A stretch of 64,000 nucleotides of DNA from Devosia oryziradicis (GCF_016698645.1 NZ_CP068047.1:1833001-1897000); one strand, 5' to 3'; shown: positions 34,120 to 43,703, numbered from the stretch's first letter. Program-made: numbers and translations. Notes: generated by a model from the letters alone, not told the origin.

Positions 34120-34586
34120 CCGCGCACCTGGCTGATGATATCGATGATTTTCTCGTCATTGAGGCGGCCAATCGGCATGCCGTCCAGCATGGCGGCCGGG
34201 GCGCATGAACACAGGCCCAGGCAATACACGGCCTCTAGCGTCACCGCCCCGTCGGAACTTGTCTCGCCCAGCTCGGCGCCAAGCAGGGCCTGGAGCGACG
34301 CCGCTATGGCGTCCGACCCCATCGATTGGCAGGATTCGGCGCGGCAAAGCTTGAGGACATGGCGTCCGGCCGGCTGCCGCCGGAAGTCATGGTAGAAGCT
34401 GACCACGCCATGCACCTCGGCATTGGAAATGTTGAGCGCATCGGCAATCAGCGGCAGTGCTTCAGAGGGTATATGGCCAAAATGCTCCTGCATGTCGTGC
34501 AGGATGGGGAGAAGAGGGCCTTCAAGGGCGCTCGAGCGAGCGATCACCTCCCTGATCCGCGTCGATAGGACCTCCGTCTCCCGCAT
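34116..34586 (-). CDS. fdsG: NAD-dependent formate dehydrogenase gamma subunit
   Basis: 156-residue NuoE-like thioredoxin-fold subunit carrying a 2Fe-2S cluster: Cys-x4-Cys in LCRAESCQSMG and Cys-x3-Cys in YCLGLCSCAP. It is the first gene of the operon fdsG-fdsB-fdsA-fdhD-fdsD. A LysR-type palindrome lies about 75 bases upstream. Confidence 0.95.
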   Translation of the reverse strand: MRETEVLSTRIREVIARSSALEGPLLPILHDMQEHFGHIPSEALPLIADALNISNAEVHGVVSFYHDFRRQPAGRHVLKLCRAESCQSMGSDAIAASLQALLGAELGETSSDGAVTLEAVYCLGLCSCAPAAMLDGMPIGRLNDEKIIDIISQVRG

Positions 34587-34659
34587 TTACGACCTCGCTC
34601 AATTTAGAACGATTTTAACACGCAAGCCCCGCCAGAGATCAATACAGAGGCACCGTTGA

Positions 34660-34680
34660 ACGATAGATAATGTCTATCGT
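34660..34680. promoter_or_regulatory. LysR-type T-N11-A operator before fdsG
   Basis: Perfect 8-bp inverted repeat ACGATAGA and TCTATCGT with a 5-base spacer. It contains T-N11-A (T at 34664, A at 34676), the core pattern for LysR-type regulators. It is 74 bases upstream of the fdsG start codon and just downstream of the choV stop. Confidence 0.6.
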
Positions 34681-34692
34681 GGCGCTCGACGG

Positions 34693-35742
34693 CTAGTGGA
34701 CGCCGGCACCGGGGCGGGGTGGCTTGGCGCGCAGGGCGGTGACGATGTCTTGGCTGAAAATGCTGCCGACCAGCTGGCCATCCGCGCCCCGGACACAAAC
34801 CGAGGGGGCTCCGGCGGACAATTGCTCGATGACCGCAGCCAGCGGACTGTCGGACGGGACGGCATTTGCGCCGCTTCCGATATGGGTGGTCATGACATCC
34901 ATGGCGCGCAGCACGTTGAGCGGGTTCATATGGGCGACAAAATCCTCGACGTAGCCGTTGACCGGATTGGCAATGATCTCCTGCGGCGTGCCGCACTGCA
35001 CGATCCGTCCACCCTCCATCAGGGCGATGCGGTCACCGAGCTTGAAGGCCTCGTCGAGATCGTGGCTCACGAAGATGATGGTGCGCTTGAGCTTGGCCTG
35101 CAGTTCGAGCAACTCGTCCTGGAGCCGGGAGCGGATCAGCGGATCGAGGGCAGAGAACGGCTCATCCATGAGCAGGATCGGGGCTTCCGTAGCGAAGGCA
35201 CGGGCAAGCCCGACGCGCTGCTGCATGCCGCCGGACAGTTGGCCCACATTGCGATCCGCCCAATCGGTCAGCCCCACCAGTTCCAGCTGCGTCCGCACCT
35301 TTGCATGACGTTCTGCCTTGGAGAGACCATCGAGCTCGAGCCCGAGCCCGACATTGTCGAGCACAGTGCGCCAGGGCAGGAGGCCAAACTGCTGGAAGAC
35401 CATGGCCACGGACTTGCGGCGCAGTTGCAGCAGTTCCTGCCGGGTGCAGGCGGCCGGATTGACCGACTTGCCCTGATCGATGACCGTGACCGCCCCCCGA
35501 ACCACCGGATTGAGGCCATTGACGGCCCGCAGCAATGTTGATTTGCCCGATCCGGAAAGGCCCATGAGGACGAGGATTTCGCCCGTTTTGACGGTCAATG
35601 AACAGTTGTGCACGCCCAGGACCTGGCGGGTCTCCTTCTGAATCTCCTGTCGGGATTTTCCCTGATCCATCAATGGCAGCGCCAAGCCAGGATTGGCACC
35701 GAAGACGATATTGACCTTGTCGAAGATGACGGCGTCTTCCAT
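34693..35742 (-). CDS. choV: Choline ABC transporter ATP-binding protein
   Basis: 349-residue ATPase with Walker A GLSGSGKST, signature LSGGMQQRVGLARA, Walker B ILLMDEPFSALD, and a C-terminal CBS-like module (residues about 280-345). It begins with an N-terminal segment IVFGANPGLALPLMDQGKSRQEIQ that is common to ProV/ChoV proteins. It is the last gene of choX-choW-choV, 4 bases after choW. Choline as substrate is inferred from the ChoX-type binding protein and the adjacent bet genes. Confidence 0.92.
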   Translation of the reverse strand: MEDAVIFDKVNIVFGANPGLALPLMDQGKSRQEIQKETRQVLGVHNCSLTVKTGEILVLMGLSGSGKSTLLRAVNGLNPVVRGAVTVIDQGKSVNPAACTRQELLQLRRKSVAMVFQQFGLLPWRTVLDNVGLGLELDGLSKAERHAKVRTQLELVGLTDWADRNVGQLSGGMQQRVGLARAFATEAPILLMDEPFSALDPLIRSRLQDELLELQAKLKRTIIFVSHDLDEAFKLGDRIALMEGGRIVQCGTPQEIIANPVNGYVEDFVAHMNPLNVLRAMDVMTTHIGSGANAVPSDSPLAAVIEQLSAGAPSVCVRGADGQLVGSIFSQDIVTALRAKPPRPGAGVH

Positions 35743-35746
35743 GGCT

Positions 35747-36580
35747 CTAGTCCTGTCTGATGCGCAGCATGCGGTCGAGCACGATAGCCACGACCACGAT
35801 AATCAGCCCGCTTTCAAAGCCGAGCGCGGTGTTGACCGAATTGAGAGCGCGGACGACGGGGACGCCCAATCCGTCGGCGCCGACCAGCGCCGCGACCACC
35901 ACCATCGACAGCGAGAGCATAATGGTCTGGTTGAGCCCCGCCATGACCTGCGGCAGGGCATAAGGCAGCTCCACCTTCCACAGCTTCTGGCGCGCGGTGC
36001 CGCCGAATGCCTCCACGGCCTCCAGAAGGGCCGGTGGGGTTGAGGAAATGCCCAATTGCGTCATGCGGATCGGAGCCGGCAGCACGAAGATCACCGTCGC
36101 GATCAAGCCGGGGACCATGCCGATGCCGAAAAACACAATGGCCGGAATCAGATAGACGAATGTCGGCAAGGTCTGCATGAGGTCGAGGATCGGCTGCAGG
36201 AAGCGATAAAGCCGCGGGCGATGCGCCGCGGCGATGCCGATCGGCACGCCGATGGCCATGCAGACCACGCAAGCGGCGATAACCAGGGTCAGGCTTTCGG
36301 TGGTCTCTTCCCAATAACCCTGGTTGAGAATGAACAGCATGCCCAGCAGCGTCAGCAGGCAGGTGGCCCAGCTGCGCTGCAACCACCAGGTAATGCCGAC
36401 GAAGATGGCGACGATGATGAGCGGATGCGGCGTCTGCAGCAGCCAAAGCATCGCCTCGATCAGAGCTTCGGCCGCATCCGACATGGCGTCGAAAACGCTG
36501 CGAAAATTGTCCCGCAGCAGGATGAAGAAGTCGCTCGCCCAGCGCCCCACCGGAATTTTGTAGTCGGTCAGCCAATCCAC
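35747..36580 (-). CDS. choW: Choline ABC transporter permease
   Basis: 277-residue inner-membrane permease with about six helices. The EAA-loop region is EAVEAFGGTARQKLWKVELPYALPQVMAG. The N-terminus (MDWLTDYKIPVGRWASDFFILLRDNFRSVFDAMSD) matches ChoW-type permeases of rhizobia as I recall them. It is separated from choX by a 61-base gap with a very strong hairpin and followed 4 bases later by choV. Confidence 0.92.
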   Translation of the reverse strand: MDWLTDYKIPVGRWASDFFILLRDNFRSVFDAMSDAAEALIEAMLWLLQTPHPLIIVAIFVGITWWLQRSWATCLLTLLGMLFILNQGYWEETTESLTLVIAACVVCMAIGVPIGIAAAHRPRLYRFLQPILDLMQTLPTFVYLIPAIVFFGIGMVPGLIATVIFVLPAPIRMTQLGISSTPPALLEAVEAFGGTARQKLWKVELPYALPQVMAGLNQTIMLSLSMVVVAALVGADGLGVPVVRALNSVNTALGFESGLIIVVVAIVLDRMLRIRQD

Positions 36581-36603
36581 TGGTCTCGTCCCCCGGAAAG
36601 CAG

Positions 36604-36633
36604 AACGGCCCGGTCGCTACCGACCGGGCCGTT
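36604..36633 (-). terminator. Perfect 13-bp hairpin between choX and choW
   Basis: Arms AACGGCCCGGTCG and CGACCGGGCCGTT pair perfectly around a 4-base loop. It follows the choX stop by 8 bases and precedes choW by 23 bases. There is no T-run on the minus strand. It probably protects choX mRNA or lowers read-through, giving more binding protein than permease. Confidence 0.75.
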
Positions 36634-36641
36634 TGGATTTG

Positions 36642-37568
36642 TCAGCTGTCGAGCAGCGCCTTGACTGCCGCGACGCCATCGCCCCCATCGAGCGTCGTCA
36701 CACCATCGACCCAACCCGTTGCCACGTCGGGATTTGCCTTGAGCCATTCCAGCGTGGCGTCAGCCGGATCGGCGCCGTCATTGAGGATCTTGCCCATGAT
36801 CTCGTTTTCCATCGGCAGGGAGAACTTCAGGTTGGTCAGCAGCTTGCCGACATTAGGACATTCGGCAGCGTAGCCCTTGCGGGTGACCGTATCAACGACG
36901 CCTTCACCCCCGAAGAAGTCTTCGCCACCCGGCAGATATTTCAGCGGGAACTTGGCATTCATCGGATGCGGCTCCCAGCCCAGGAACACCACGTCCTTGT
37001 TGTCCGACACCGCGCGATCGACCTCGGCCAACATGCCCTGCTCGGAGCTTTCGACCACCTTGAAGCCGCCCAGGTCCCATTTGTTGGCGTCGACCAGGCT
37101 GATCAGGTAGCCGTTACCCTCATTGCCCGGCTCGATGCCGTAGATCGTGTTGTCCAGTTCCTCGGCGAACTCATGGATCTTGGAGTAGTCGGTCAGGCCC
37201 TTGTCATAGGTATAGGCCGGCACGGCGAGTGTGTACTTGGTGCCTTCGAGGTTGGTGGCGACCTTCTCGACTTCGCCGCTTTCCAGATAGGGGCCGATCG
37301 CGGCCTGCTGGGCGGGCAGCCAGTTGCCCAGGAAGACGTCCACGTCGTCGCTTTCCAGCGAGGCGAATGTCACCGGTACGGAGAGAACTTTCACATCGAC
37401 CTTGTAGCCCAGGGCTTCGAGGATGTGCTTGGTCGTTGCCGTCGTCGTGGTGATGTCCGTCCAGCCGACGTCGGAAAAGGTGACGGTATCGCATTCGGCT
37501 GCGTAGGCGGTGCCCGCCAGCAGCGACAGCGCCAGAGCGCCGGTCAGAGTGAGGGTGGTCAGTCTCAT
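36642..37568 (-). CDS. choX: Periplasmic choline-binding protein
   Basis: 308-residue OpuAC-family binding protein. I start at the ATG ending at 37568, which gives signal peptide MRLTTLTLTGALALSLLAGTAYAA and has AGGAG about 12 bases upstream. The mature N-terminus ECDTVTFSDVGWTDITTTTATTKHIL followed by DVDVFLGNWLPAQ matches ChoX proteins of rhizobia. It diverges from betI with a perfect BetI-like operator between them, so the transporter and the bet operon are probably derepressed together by choline. Confidence 0.93.
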   Translation of the reverse strand: MRLTTLTLTGALALSLLAGTAYAAECDTVTFSDVGWTDITTTTATTKHILEALGYKVDVKVLSVPVTFASLESDDVDVFLGNWLPAQQAAIGPYLESGEVEKVATNLEGTKYTLAVPAYTYDKGLTDYSKIHEFAEELDNTIYGIEPGNEGNGYLISLVDANKWDLGGFKVVESSEQGMLAEVDRAVSDNKDVVFLGWEPHPMNAKFPLKYLPGGEDFFGGEGVVDTVTRKGYAAECPNVGKLLTNLKFSLPMENEIMGKILNDGADPADATLEWLKANPDVATGWVDGVTTLDGGDGVAAVKALLDS

Positions 37569-37612
37569 AATCTGTCGTCTCCTGATTGCGGGTAGTTGCG
37601 GCAAGTTTTTTC

Positions 37613-37632
37613 TTGATTGACTGCTCAATCAA
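37613..37632. promoter_or_regulatory. betI operator: BetI operator (perfect 8-4-8 palindrome)
   Basis: TTGATTGA, spacer CTGC, then TCAATCAA: both arms match perfectly. It is 45 bases from the choX start and 50 bases from the betI start, in the divergent promoter region. The TTGAT...ATCAA form fits known BetI-bound sites, where choline relieves repression. Confidence 0.8.
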
Positions 37633-37681
37633 AAACGACACAATCGGAAATGTAAACTCGAAATATGTGCAGGCGCCAACA

Positions 37682-38275
37682 ATGCCGAAAATCGGTGCAG
37701 AGGCCGTTCGCCGAAAGGCAATGGTGGAAGCCGCCATTGTGGAAATCGGCGAAGCCGGCAGCCTTGACGTCACCGTCAGCCAGATAGCGCGCCGTGCCGG
37801 CATGTCCCCGGCTTTGGCGCATCATTATTTCGGCAGCAAGGACCAGATGTTCCTTGCCACCATGCGGTACATTCTGAAGGTCTATGGCGAAAGCGTGCGC
37901 CAGGGCATGGCGGGTGCGTCCAGCCCGATCGAACGTCTCCACGCCATCATCGATGTCAGTTTCGCACCCGACCAGTTTGCCCGGGAAATCGTGGCGGCGT
38001 GGCTGACTTTCTATGTCCGTGCCTTGCAATCGGAGCCGGCGAGCCGGTTGCTGCAGCTCTATGCCCGGCGCCTCCATTCAAACCTGGTGTTCAACCTTCG
38101 ACAGCTGGTCGACGGCGAGCAGGCTCAGGCCATCGCCCAGGGCCTGGCCGCCATGATCGATGGTTTCTATATTCGCCACGCCCTGCAGGATTTCGCGCCT
38201 TCGCGTGACGTGGTGCGCGCCATGGTGATCGACTATCTCGACCTGTGCGTGAGCCGGAGTGCTGCCCGTGGCTGA
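37682..38275 (+). CDS. betI: Choline-responsive TetR-family repressor BetI
   Basis: 197-residue TetR-type repressor. It begins MPKIGAEAVRRKAMVEAAIVEIGEAGSLDVTVSQIARRAGMSPALAHHYFGSKDQM, the typical BetI helix-turn-helix, and continues with a ligand domain of normal length. The ATG at 37682 is used; the longer open frame from 37586 would cross the operator. It is the first gene of betI-betC-betB-betA, and its stop overlaps the betC start by 8 bases. Confidence 0.95.
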   Translation: MPKIGAEAVRRKAMVEAAIVEIGEAGSLDVTVSQIARRAGMSPALAHHYFGSKDQMFLATMRYILKVYGESVRQGMAGASSPIERLHAIIDVSFAPDQFAREIVAAWLTFYVRALQSEPASRLLQLYARRLHSNLVFNLRQLVDGEQAQAIAQGLAAMIDGFYIRHALQDFAPSRDVVRAMVIDYLDLCVSRSAARG

Positions 38276-39785
38276 TCGGCCCAATATCCTAATTTTCATG
38301 GTCGACCAGCTCAACGGCACCTTCTTTCCGGATGGTCCTACCGAGTGGCTGCATGCGCCCAATCTCAAGGCGCTGGCAGCACGGTCCACACGCTTTGCCA
38401 ATGCCTATACCGGATCGCCCCTTTGCGCCCCCGGTCGCGCCAGCTTCATGTCGGGGCAATTACCGCGCCGCACCCGGGTCTATGACAACGCGGCCGAGTT
38501 CGCCTCCGATATCCCGACCTATGCGCATCATCTGCGTGCCGGGGGCTATGCGACGACGCTTTCGGGCAAGATGCACTTTGTCGGTCCCGACCAGCTCCAT
38601 GGCTTCGAGGAACGGCTGACCACCGATATCTACCCGGCCGATTTCGGCTGGACTCCCGACTATGACAAGCCCGGTGAGCGCATCGACTGGTGGTATCACA
38701 ACCTCGGCTCGGTCAAGGGGGCAGGGGTGGCCGAGATCACCAACCAGCTCGAATATGACGACGAGGTCGCCTTCAACGCGGTGCGCAAGGTCTATGATCT
38801 CGGTCGGCGCCTGCGACCGCATCCCTGGATGCTGACGGTGAGCTTCACCCACCCGCACGACCCCTATGTAGCGCGCCGAAAGTACTGGGACCTCTACGAG
38901 GACTGCAAACATCTCGATCCGGAAACCGCTCCGATCCCCTACGAGGCTCAGGATCCACATTCACAGCGCCTGATGGATGCCTGCGATTTCCGGGCCCTCG
39001 ATATCACGACGGACGATGTCCGGCGGTCGCGCCGCGCCTATTTCGCCAACATTTCCTATGTCGACGACAAGATCGGCGAGGTGCTCGAAGCGCTGCGCGG
39101 CACGCGGCAGGACGAGGACACGATCATCGTCTTTGCCTCCGATCATGGAGACATGCTGGGTGAGCGCGGATTGTGGTTCAAGATGAACTTCTTCGAGGGC
39201 TCGGCCCGCGTGCCGCTGATGATCGCGGCGCCAGGCTTGCCTGCCGGGCGGATATACACCCCCGTCAGCACCATGGACCTGACCCCTACGCTCTGCGAGC
39301 TGGCGGGTATCTCGCTGGATCGCATCAGGCCCTGGACGGACGGCGAAACGCTGGTGCCGCTGGCCAATGGCGTCGTGCGCACCACCCCGGTCCGGATGGA
39401 ATATGCCGCCGAAGGCTCTGTGACGCCGATGGTCTGCCTTCGCGAGGGCGACTGGAAATATATCGAGTGCGGTGCCGATCCTGCGCAGCTTTTCAACCTG
39501 GCCAGCGATCCGCATGAGTTGAAAAACCTGGCCGACGACCCCGCTCATGCCGCTGACCTGGCGCGGTTCGCCGCCCAGGCAGCCGCCTACTGGGACCTGC
39601 TGGCCTATGATGCCGAGGTGCGGGCCAGCCAGGCGCGCCGCCATGTCGTCTACGCCGCGTTGCGGAACGGCGCCTATTATCCGTGGGATTTCCAGCCGCT
39701 GCAGCAGGCGTCGGAGCGCTACATGCGCAACCATATGGACCTCAATGTGCTCGAAGAGAGCAAGCGTTTCCCAAGGGGCGAATAA
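38268..39785 (+). CDS. betC: Choline-sulfatase
   Basis: 505-residue type I sulfatase hydrolysing choline-O-sulfate to choline and sulfate. The formylglycine signature C-A-P-G-R has Cys53. Metal-binding residues are seen in [12 protein letters not shown] and in [13 protein letters not shown]. There is no signal peptide, as expected for the cytoplasmic enzyme. The start is GTG 38268, with GGAG 8 bases before; it overlaps betI. The order betI-betC-betB-betA is the arrangement known from Sinorhizobium. Confidence 0.95.
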   Translation: MADRPNILIFMVDQLNGTFFPDGPTEWLHAPNLKALAARSTRFANAYTGSPLCAPGRASFMSGQLPRRTRVYDNAAEFASDIPTYAHHLRAGGYATTLSGKMHFVGPDQLHGFEERLTTDIYPADFGWTPDYDKPGERIDWWYHNLGSVKGAGVAEITNQLEYDDEVAFNAVRKVYDLGRRLRPHPWMLTVSFTHPHDPYVARRKYWDLYEDCKHLDPETAPIPYEAQDPHSQRLMDACDFRALDITTDDVRRSRRAYFANISYVDDKIGEVLEALRGTRQDEDTIIVFASDHGDMLGERGLWFKMNFFEGSARVPLMIAAPGLPAGRIYTPVSTMDLTPTLCELAGISLDRIRPWTDGETLVPLANGVVRTTPVRMEYAAEGSVTPMVCLREGDWKYIECGADPAQLFNLASDPHELKNLADDPAHAADLARFAAQAAAYWDLLAYDAEVRASQARRHVVYAALRNGAYYPWDFQPLQQASERYMRNHMDLNVLEESKRFPRGE

Positions 39786-41245
39786 TGCGCGACGTACAGC
39801 CGGCCGCGAGCCACTTTGTCGATGGCCGCTACGTCGAGGACGTGGCGGGACGATCGATCGAATGCGTCTATCCGGCGAGCGGCGCGGTTGTGGCCAGGTT
39901 GCATTCAGCAACAGCGGATATTGTAGAACAGGCGCTGGCCTCGGCCGTTCGGGCCCAAAGGGAGTGGGGGGCGCTCAAGCCGGTCGTGCGGGGCCGGGTG
40001 CTGCGCCGGGCTGCCGACATCATCCGCGAGCGCAACCGGGAACTCTCCGAGATTGAAACCATCGATACCGGCAAGCCGATCCAGGAAACGCTGGTGGCCG
40101 ATGCCGCCTCGGGCGCTGACGCACTGGAATACTTCGCCGGGCTCGCCGCCACGATGACCGGCGAGACCATCCCGCTGGGTGGCGACTTCGTCTACACCAT
40201 CCGCGAGCCGCTGGGCGTGGTCGTGGGCATCGGTGCGTGGAATTATCCGACGCAGATTGCCTGCTGGAAGGCCGCGCCGGCCCTGGCCGCCGGCAATGCG
40301 ATGATCTTCAAGCCGTCGGAGGTCACCCCGCTTGGCGCGCTAAGGCTGGCCGAAATCCTGATCGAGGCCGGGGCGCCGGCCGGGCTGTTCAATGTCGTGC
40401 AGGGCTATGGCGATGTCGGCGCGGCCCTGGTGAGTGATCCGCGCGTCGCCAAGGTGTCGCTGACCGGGTCGGTGCCGACGGGCAAGAAGGTCTATGCCGC
40501 CGCCGCTTCGGGCATGAAGCATGTCACCATGGAACTGGGCGGCAAGTCGCCGCTGATCATCTTCGACGACGCTGACCTCGATAGCGCCGTCAGCGCGGCC
40601 ATCAACGCCAACTTCTATTCGTCCGGGCAGGTCTGTTCCAACGGCACACGGGTGTTCGTGCAGGACAAGATCCGCCCCACCTTCCTTGATCGGCTGGTGT
40701 CGCGCACTGCCAATGCCGTGATCGGCGAGCCGCTGGAGGAGGCAACGCAGGTGGGGCCGCTGGTATCGGAAGCGCAGCGCAACAAGGTGCTCGGCTATAT
40801 CGAGACCGGCAAGACCGAAGGAGCCAGGCTCCTGATCGGGGGCAGGGTGCCGCCCAGCCAGAATAGCGGTTTTTACGTCGAGCCGACGGTGTTTGCCGAC
40901 GTGACCGATGAGATGACCATTGCCCGCGAGGAGATATTCGGGCCGGTGATGGCCGTGCTGGGCTTTGCCGACGAAGCCGACGTGATTGCCCGCGCCAATG
41001 CCACCGAGTTCGGCCTAGCGGCCGGCGTGTTCACCGCCAACCTGGCGCGGGCGCATCGGGTTATCGGCCAACTGGAGGCGGGCACCTGCTGGATCAACAC
41101 CTACAATGTGACGCCGGTCGAGGCCCCTTTCGGCGGGGTCAAGCAATCCGGCGTCGGCCGCGAGAATTCGCGGGCGGCACTTGATCACTACAGCCAGATC
41201 AAATCGGTTTATGTCGCATCGGGCCCGGTGGCCGCAGCCTATTAG
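39785..41245 (+). CDS. betB: Betaine-aldehyde dehydrogenase
   Basis: 486-residue NAD(P)-dependent aldehyde dehydrogenase converting betaine aldehyde to glycine betaine. Catalytic Cys284 is in [12 protein letters not shown], the general base is Glu250 in MELGGKSP, and the coenzyme region is [15 protein letters not shown]. Its ATG overlaps the betC stop by one base (TAATG). It has the standard family length, and context with betA and betC makes the substrate firm. Confidence 0.96.
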   Translation: MRDVQPAASHFVDGRYVEDVAGRSIECVYPASGAVVARLHSATADIVEQALASAVRAQREWGALKPVVRGRVLRRAADIIRERNRELSEIETIDTGKPIQETLVADAASGADALEYFAGLAATMTGETIPLGGDFVYTIREPLGVVVGIGAWNYPTQIACWKAAPALAAGNAMIFKPSEVTPLGALRLAEILIEAGAPAGLFNVVQGYGDVGAALVSDPRVAKVSLTGSVPTGKKVYAAAASGMKHVTMELGGKSPLIIFDDADLDSAVSAAINANFYSSGQVCSNGTRVFVQDKIRPTFLDRLVSRTANAVIGEPLEEATQVGPLVSEAQRNKVLGYIETGKTEGARLLIGGRVPPSQNSGFYVEPTVFADVTDEMTIAREEIFGPVMAVLGFADEADVIARANATEFGLAAGVFTANLARAHRVIGQLEAGTCWINTYNVTPVEAPFGGVKQSGVGRENSRAALDHYSQIKSVYVASGPVAAAY

Positions 41246-41254
41246 GAGCCCGGC

Positions 41255-42916
41255 ATGGAAGCGGATTTCGTCATCATCGGTTCGGGTTCGGCCGGCGGCA
41301 CCATGGCCGCGCGGCTCAGCGAGGACGGCCAGCATTCGGTGATCGTGCTCGAATTCGGCGGTTCCGATATCGGCCCGCTGATCCAGATGCCGGCGGCGCT
41401 CAGCTATCCGATGAACATGCCGCGTTATGACTGGGGCTTTCGCTCCGAGCCCGAGCCGCATCTGGGCGGGCGCACGCTGGGCGTGCCGCGCGGCAAGGTG
41501 ATCGGCGGCTCGTCCTCGATCAACGGCATGGTCTATGTGCGCGGCCACGCCGGGGACTATGATCATTGGGAGGAGAGCGGCGCCTCGGGCTGGGGCTATG
41601 CCGACGTCGTCCCCTACTTCAAGCGGATGGAAAACTGGCATCCCGGCCCGCATGGTGGGGACCCGGATTGGCGCGGTAAGTCGGGCCCGCTGCATGTGAC
41701 GCGCGGCAAGCGCGACAATCCGCTGTTCAAGGCCTTCGTGGAAGCCGGCAGGCAGGCCGGGTTCGAGCTGACCGACGACTACAACGGCGAGAAGCAAGAA
41801 GGCTTCGGGCCGATGGAGCAGACGGTGTGGAACGGCCGGCGCTGGTCGGTCGCCAATGCCTATTTGAAGCCTGCCTTGAAGCGACCGAACCTCACCCTGG
41901 TCAAATGCTTTGCCCGCAGGGTGGTTATCCAAAACGGCCGCGCCATCGGAGTCGAGATCGAGCGCGGCGGCCAGGTGGAAGTGGTCAAGGCCAGGCGCGA
42001 GGTGATCGTCGCAGCGTCATCGATCAACTCGCCCAAAATCCTGCTGCTGTCAGGCATCGGCCCGGCAGCACAGCTGGCCGAGCATGGCATTCCCGTGGTC
42101 GCCGACCGGCCTGGCGTCGGGGCCAACCTGCAGGATCATATGGAGCTCTACATCCAGCAGGCGTCGATACAGCCGATCACCCTCTACAAATACTGGAATC
42201 TGTTCGGCAAGGCGCTGATCGGGGCACAATGGCTGTTCTTCAAGAACGGGCTGGGCGCCTCCAACCAGTTCGAAAGCGCCGCCTTCATTCGCTCCAAGGC
42301 CGGGGTGAGGTATCCCGATATCCAGTTCCACTTCATCCCGATTGCGGTGCGCTATGATGGGCAGGCGGCGGCCGAGGGCCACGGCTTCCAGGCGCATGTC
42401 GGACCCATGCGCTCGGCTTCGCGCGGGGCGGTGACGCTGCGGTCATCCGACCCCAAGGCGCCGCCGCGCATCCAGTTCAACTACATGTCCGATCCCCAGG
42501 ACTGGGCCGATTTCCGCCACTGCATCCGGGTGACGCGCGAGATTTTCGGGCAGAAGGCGTTCGACCCCTATCGCGGCAAGGAAATCCTGCCGGGGGAAAA
42601 ATATCAGACCGACGACGAACTGGACGACCACATCCGCCGCCACGCTGAAAGCGCCTACCATCCGTGCGGTACCTGCAAGATGGGCCGGTCGAGTGACCCG
42701 ATGGCCGTGGTCGATCCGGAATTGCGGGTGATTGGCGTGGACGGGTTGCGGGTGGCCGATAGCTCGATCTTCCCGCGCATTACCAATGGCAACCTCAATG
42801 GCCCCTCGATCATGGTGGGCGAAAAGGCATCGGACCACATCCTGGGCAAGGGCATGCTGCCGGCGGACAATGGCGTGCCATGGATCAATCCGCGCTGGGA
42901 AACCTCGGATCGCTAG
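41255..42916 (+). CDS. betA: Choline dehydrogenase
   Basis: 553-residue GMC-family FAD oxidoreductase oxidising choline to betaine aldehyde, membrane-associated in characterised bacteria. The FAD-binding start is [21 protein letters not shown]. The GMC signature is [31 protein letters not shown]. The catalytic His is in [13 protein letters not shown] near the C-terminus. It follows betB after 9 bases and ends the bet operon. Confidence 0.96.
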   Translation: MEADFVIIGSGSAGGTMAARLSEDGQHSVIVLEFGGSDIGPLIQMPAALSYPMNMPRYDWGFRSEPEPHLGGRTLGVPRGKVIGGSSSINGMVYVRGHAGDYDHWEESGASGWGYADVVPYFKRMENWHPGPHGGDPDWRGKSGPLHVTRGKRDNPLFKAFVEAGRQAGFELTDDYNGEKQEGFGPMEQTVWNGRRWSVANAYLKPALKRPNLTLVKCFARRVVIQNGRAIGVEIERGGQVEVVKARREVIVAASSINSPKILLLSGIGPAAQLAEHGIPVVADRPGVGANLQDHMELYIQQASIQPITLYKYWNLFGKALIGAQWLFFKNGLGASNQFESAAFIRSKAGVRYPDIQFHFIPIAVRYDGQAAAEGHGFQAHVGPMRSASRGAVTLRSSDPKAPPRIQFNYMSDPQDWADFRHCIRVTREIFGQKAFDPYRGKEILPGEKYQTDDELDDHIRRHAESAYHPCGTCKMGRSSDPMAVVDPELRVIGVDGLRVADSSIFPRITNGNLNGPSIMVGEKASDHILGKGMLPADNGVPWINPRWETSDR

Positions 42917-42988
42917 CGAGCCTGTCGGGTGGCGTAGCATCATCAGCAGCATTTCATAGCTGACGTTGAAATAGAGCTTGCCTGGAAC

Positions 42989-43037
42989 CGTACCGTACGG
43001 TACGCCTGCGGACGAAATTGGCCGATACCGTTCGGTC
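42989..43037. promoter_or_regulatory. Pair of TetR-type palindromic operators
   Basis: A perfect 16-base palindrome CGTACCGTACGGTACG (42989-43004) and a related near-palindrome TACCGTTCGGTC (43026-43037) lie 35 bases apart, start to start, just before the TetR-family gene. The shared core TACCGT(A/T)CGGT fits autoregulation by that protein. Confidence 0.65.
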
Positions 43038-43055
43038 CGCCAGTCGAGGGCTACC

Positions 43056-43703
43056 GTGCCAGTGACCATTAAGGTCAACGAAGAGACGTTTACCCCGCGC
43101 CAGCAGGCTGTGCTGACGGCGGCACTGGACCTGCTCGTCGAGAATGGCGATGGCCTGACGATGACGGCCGTGGCGCGTCGTGCCTCGTGCTCGAAGGAAA
43201 CGCTCTACAAGTGGTTTGGCGACCGCGACGGGCTGCTGACCGCCACCGTGCAGTGGCAGGCGGCCAAGGTGCGCATGCCGGTGGTCGATCGCAGCCACCT
43301 CAATGCCAAGGCGCTGCGCCTGTCCATCGAGCAATTCGCGCGTGACCTGCTGACCGTCATCGTGGGCGAGGTGTCGGTGACGCTCAACCGCACGGCCGTT
43401 ACCCACGCGGCGCAGGAAAAGGATAGCCTGGGGCTGATCGTGCTCGAAAATGGTCCGTTGGCCATTCGTCGCCGGCTCAAGCCCATTCTCGAGGCTGGAC
43501 GCGATGCGCGGCTGTTGCGGTTCGATTCCAGCGAGGACGCCTACCGCAGCTTTTTCGGCCTCGTTGTCCGCGATGTGCAGATCCGCCTGCTGCTGGGTGA
43601 CAAGAGCCTCACCCAGTCCAACGTGGAAGCCAATATCGAGGCCGACGTGAAGGCCGCGACCGACCAGTTCTTTGCCCTCTATGGGGCGAAAGCCACCCTC
43701 TAA
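43056..43703 (+). CDS. TetR/AcrR-family transcriptional regulator
   Basis: 215-residue regulator. The helix-turn-helix spans about residues 15-60 (TPRQQAVLTAALDLLVENGDGLTMTAVARRASCSKETLYKWFGDRDGLL). The C-terminal domain resembles the AefR-like type. The start is GTG 43056, preceded by GAGGG; the longer open frame from 42978 runs through the operators. Target genes are not obvious: ilvC begins only 24 bases downstream, so at minimum read-through or shared control with ilvC is possible. Confidence 0.87.
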   Translation: MPVTIKVNEETFTPRQQAVLTAALDLLVENGDGLTMTAVARRASCSKETLYKWFGDRDGLLTATVQWQAAKVRMPVVDRSHLNAKALRLSIEQFARDLLTVIVGEVSVTLNRTAVTHAAQEKDSLGLIVLENGPLAIRRRLKPILEAGRDARLLRFDSSEDAYRSFFGLVVRDVQIRLLLGDKSLTQSNVEANIEADVKAATDQFFALYGAKATL

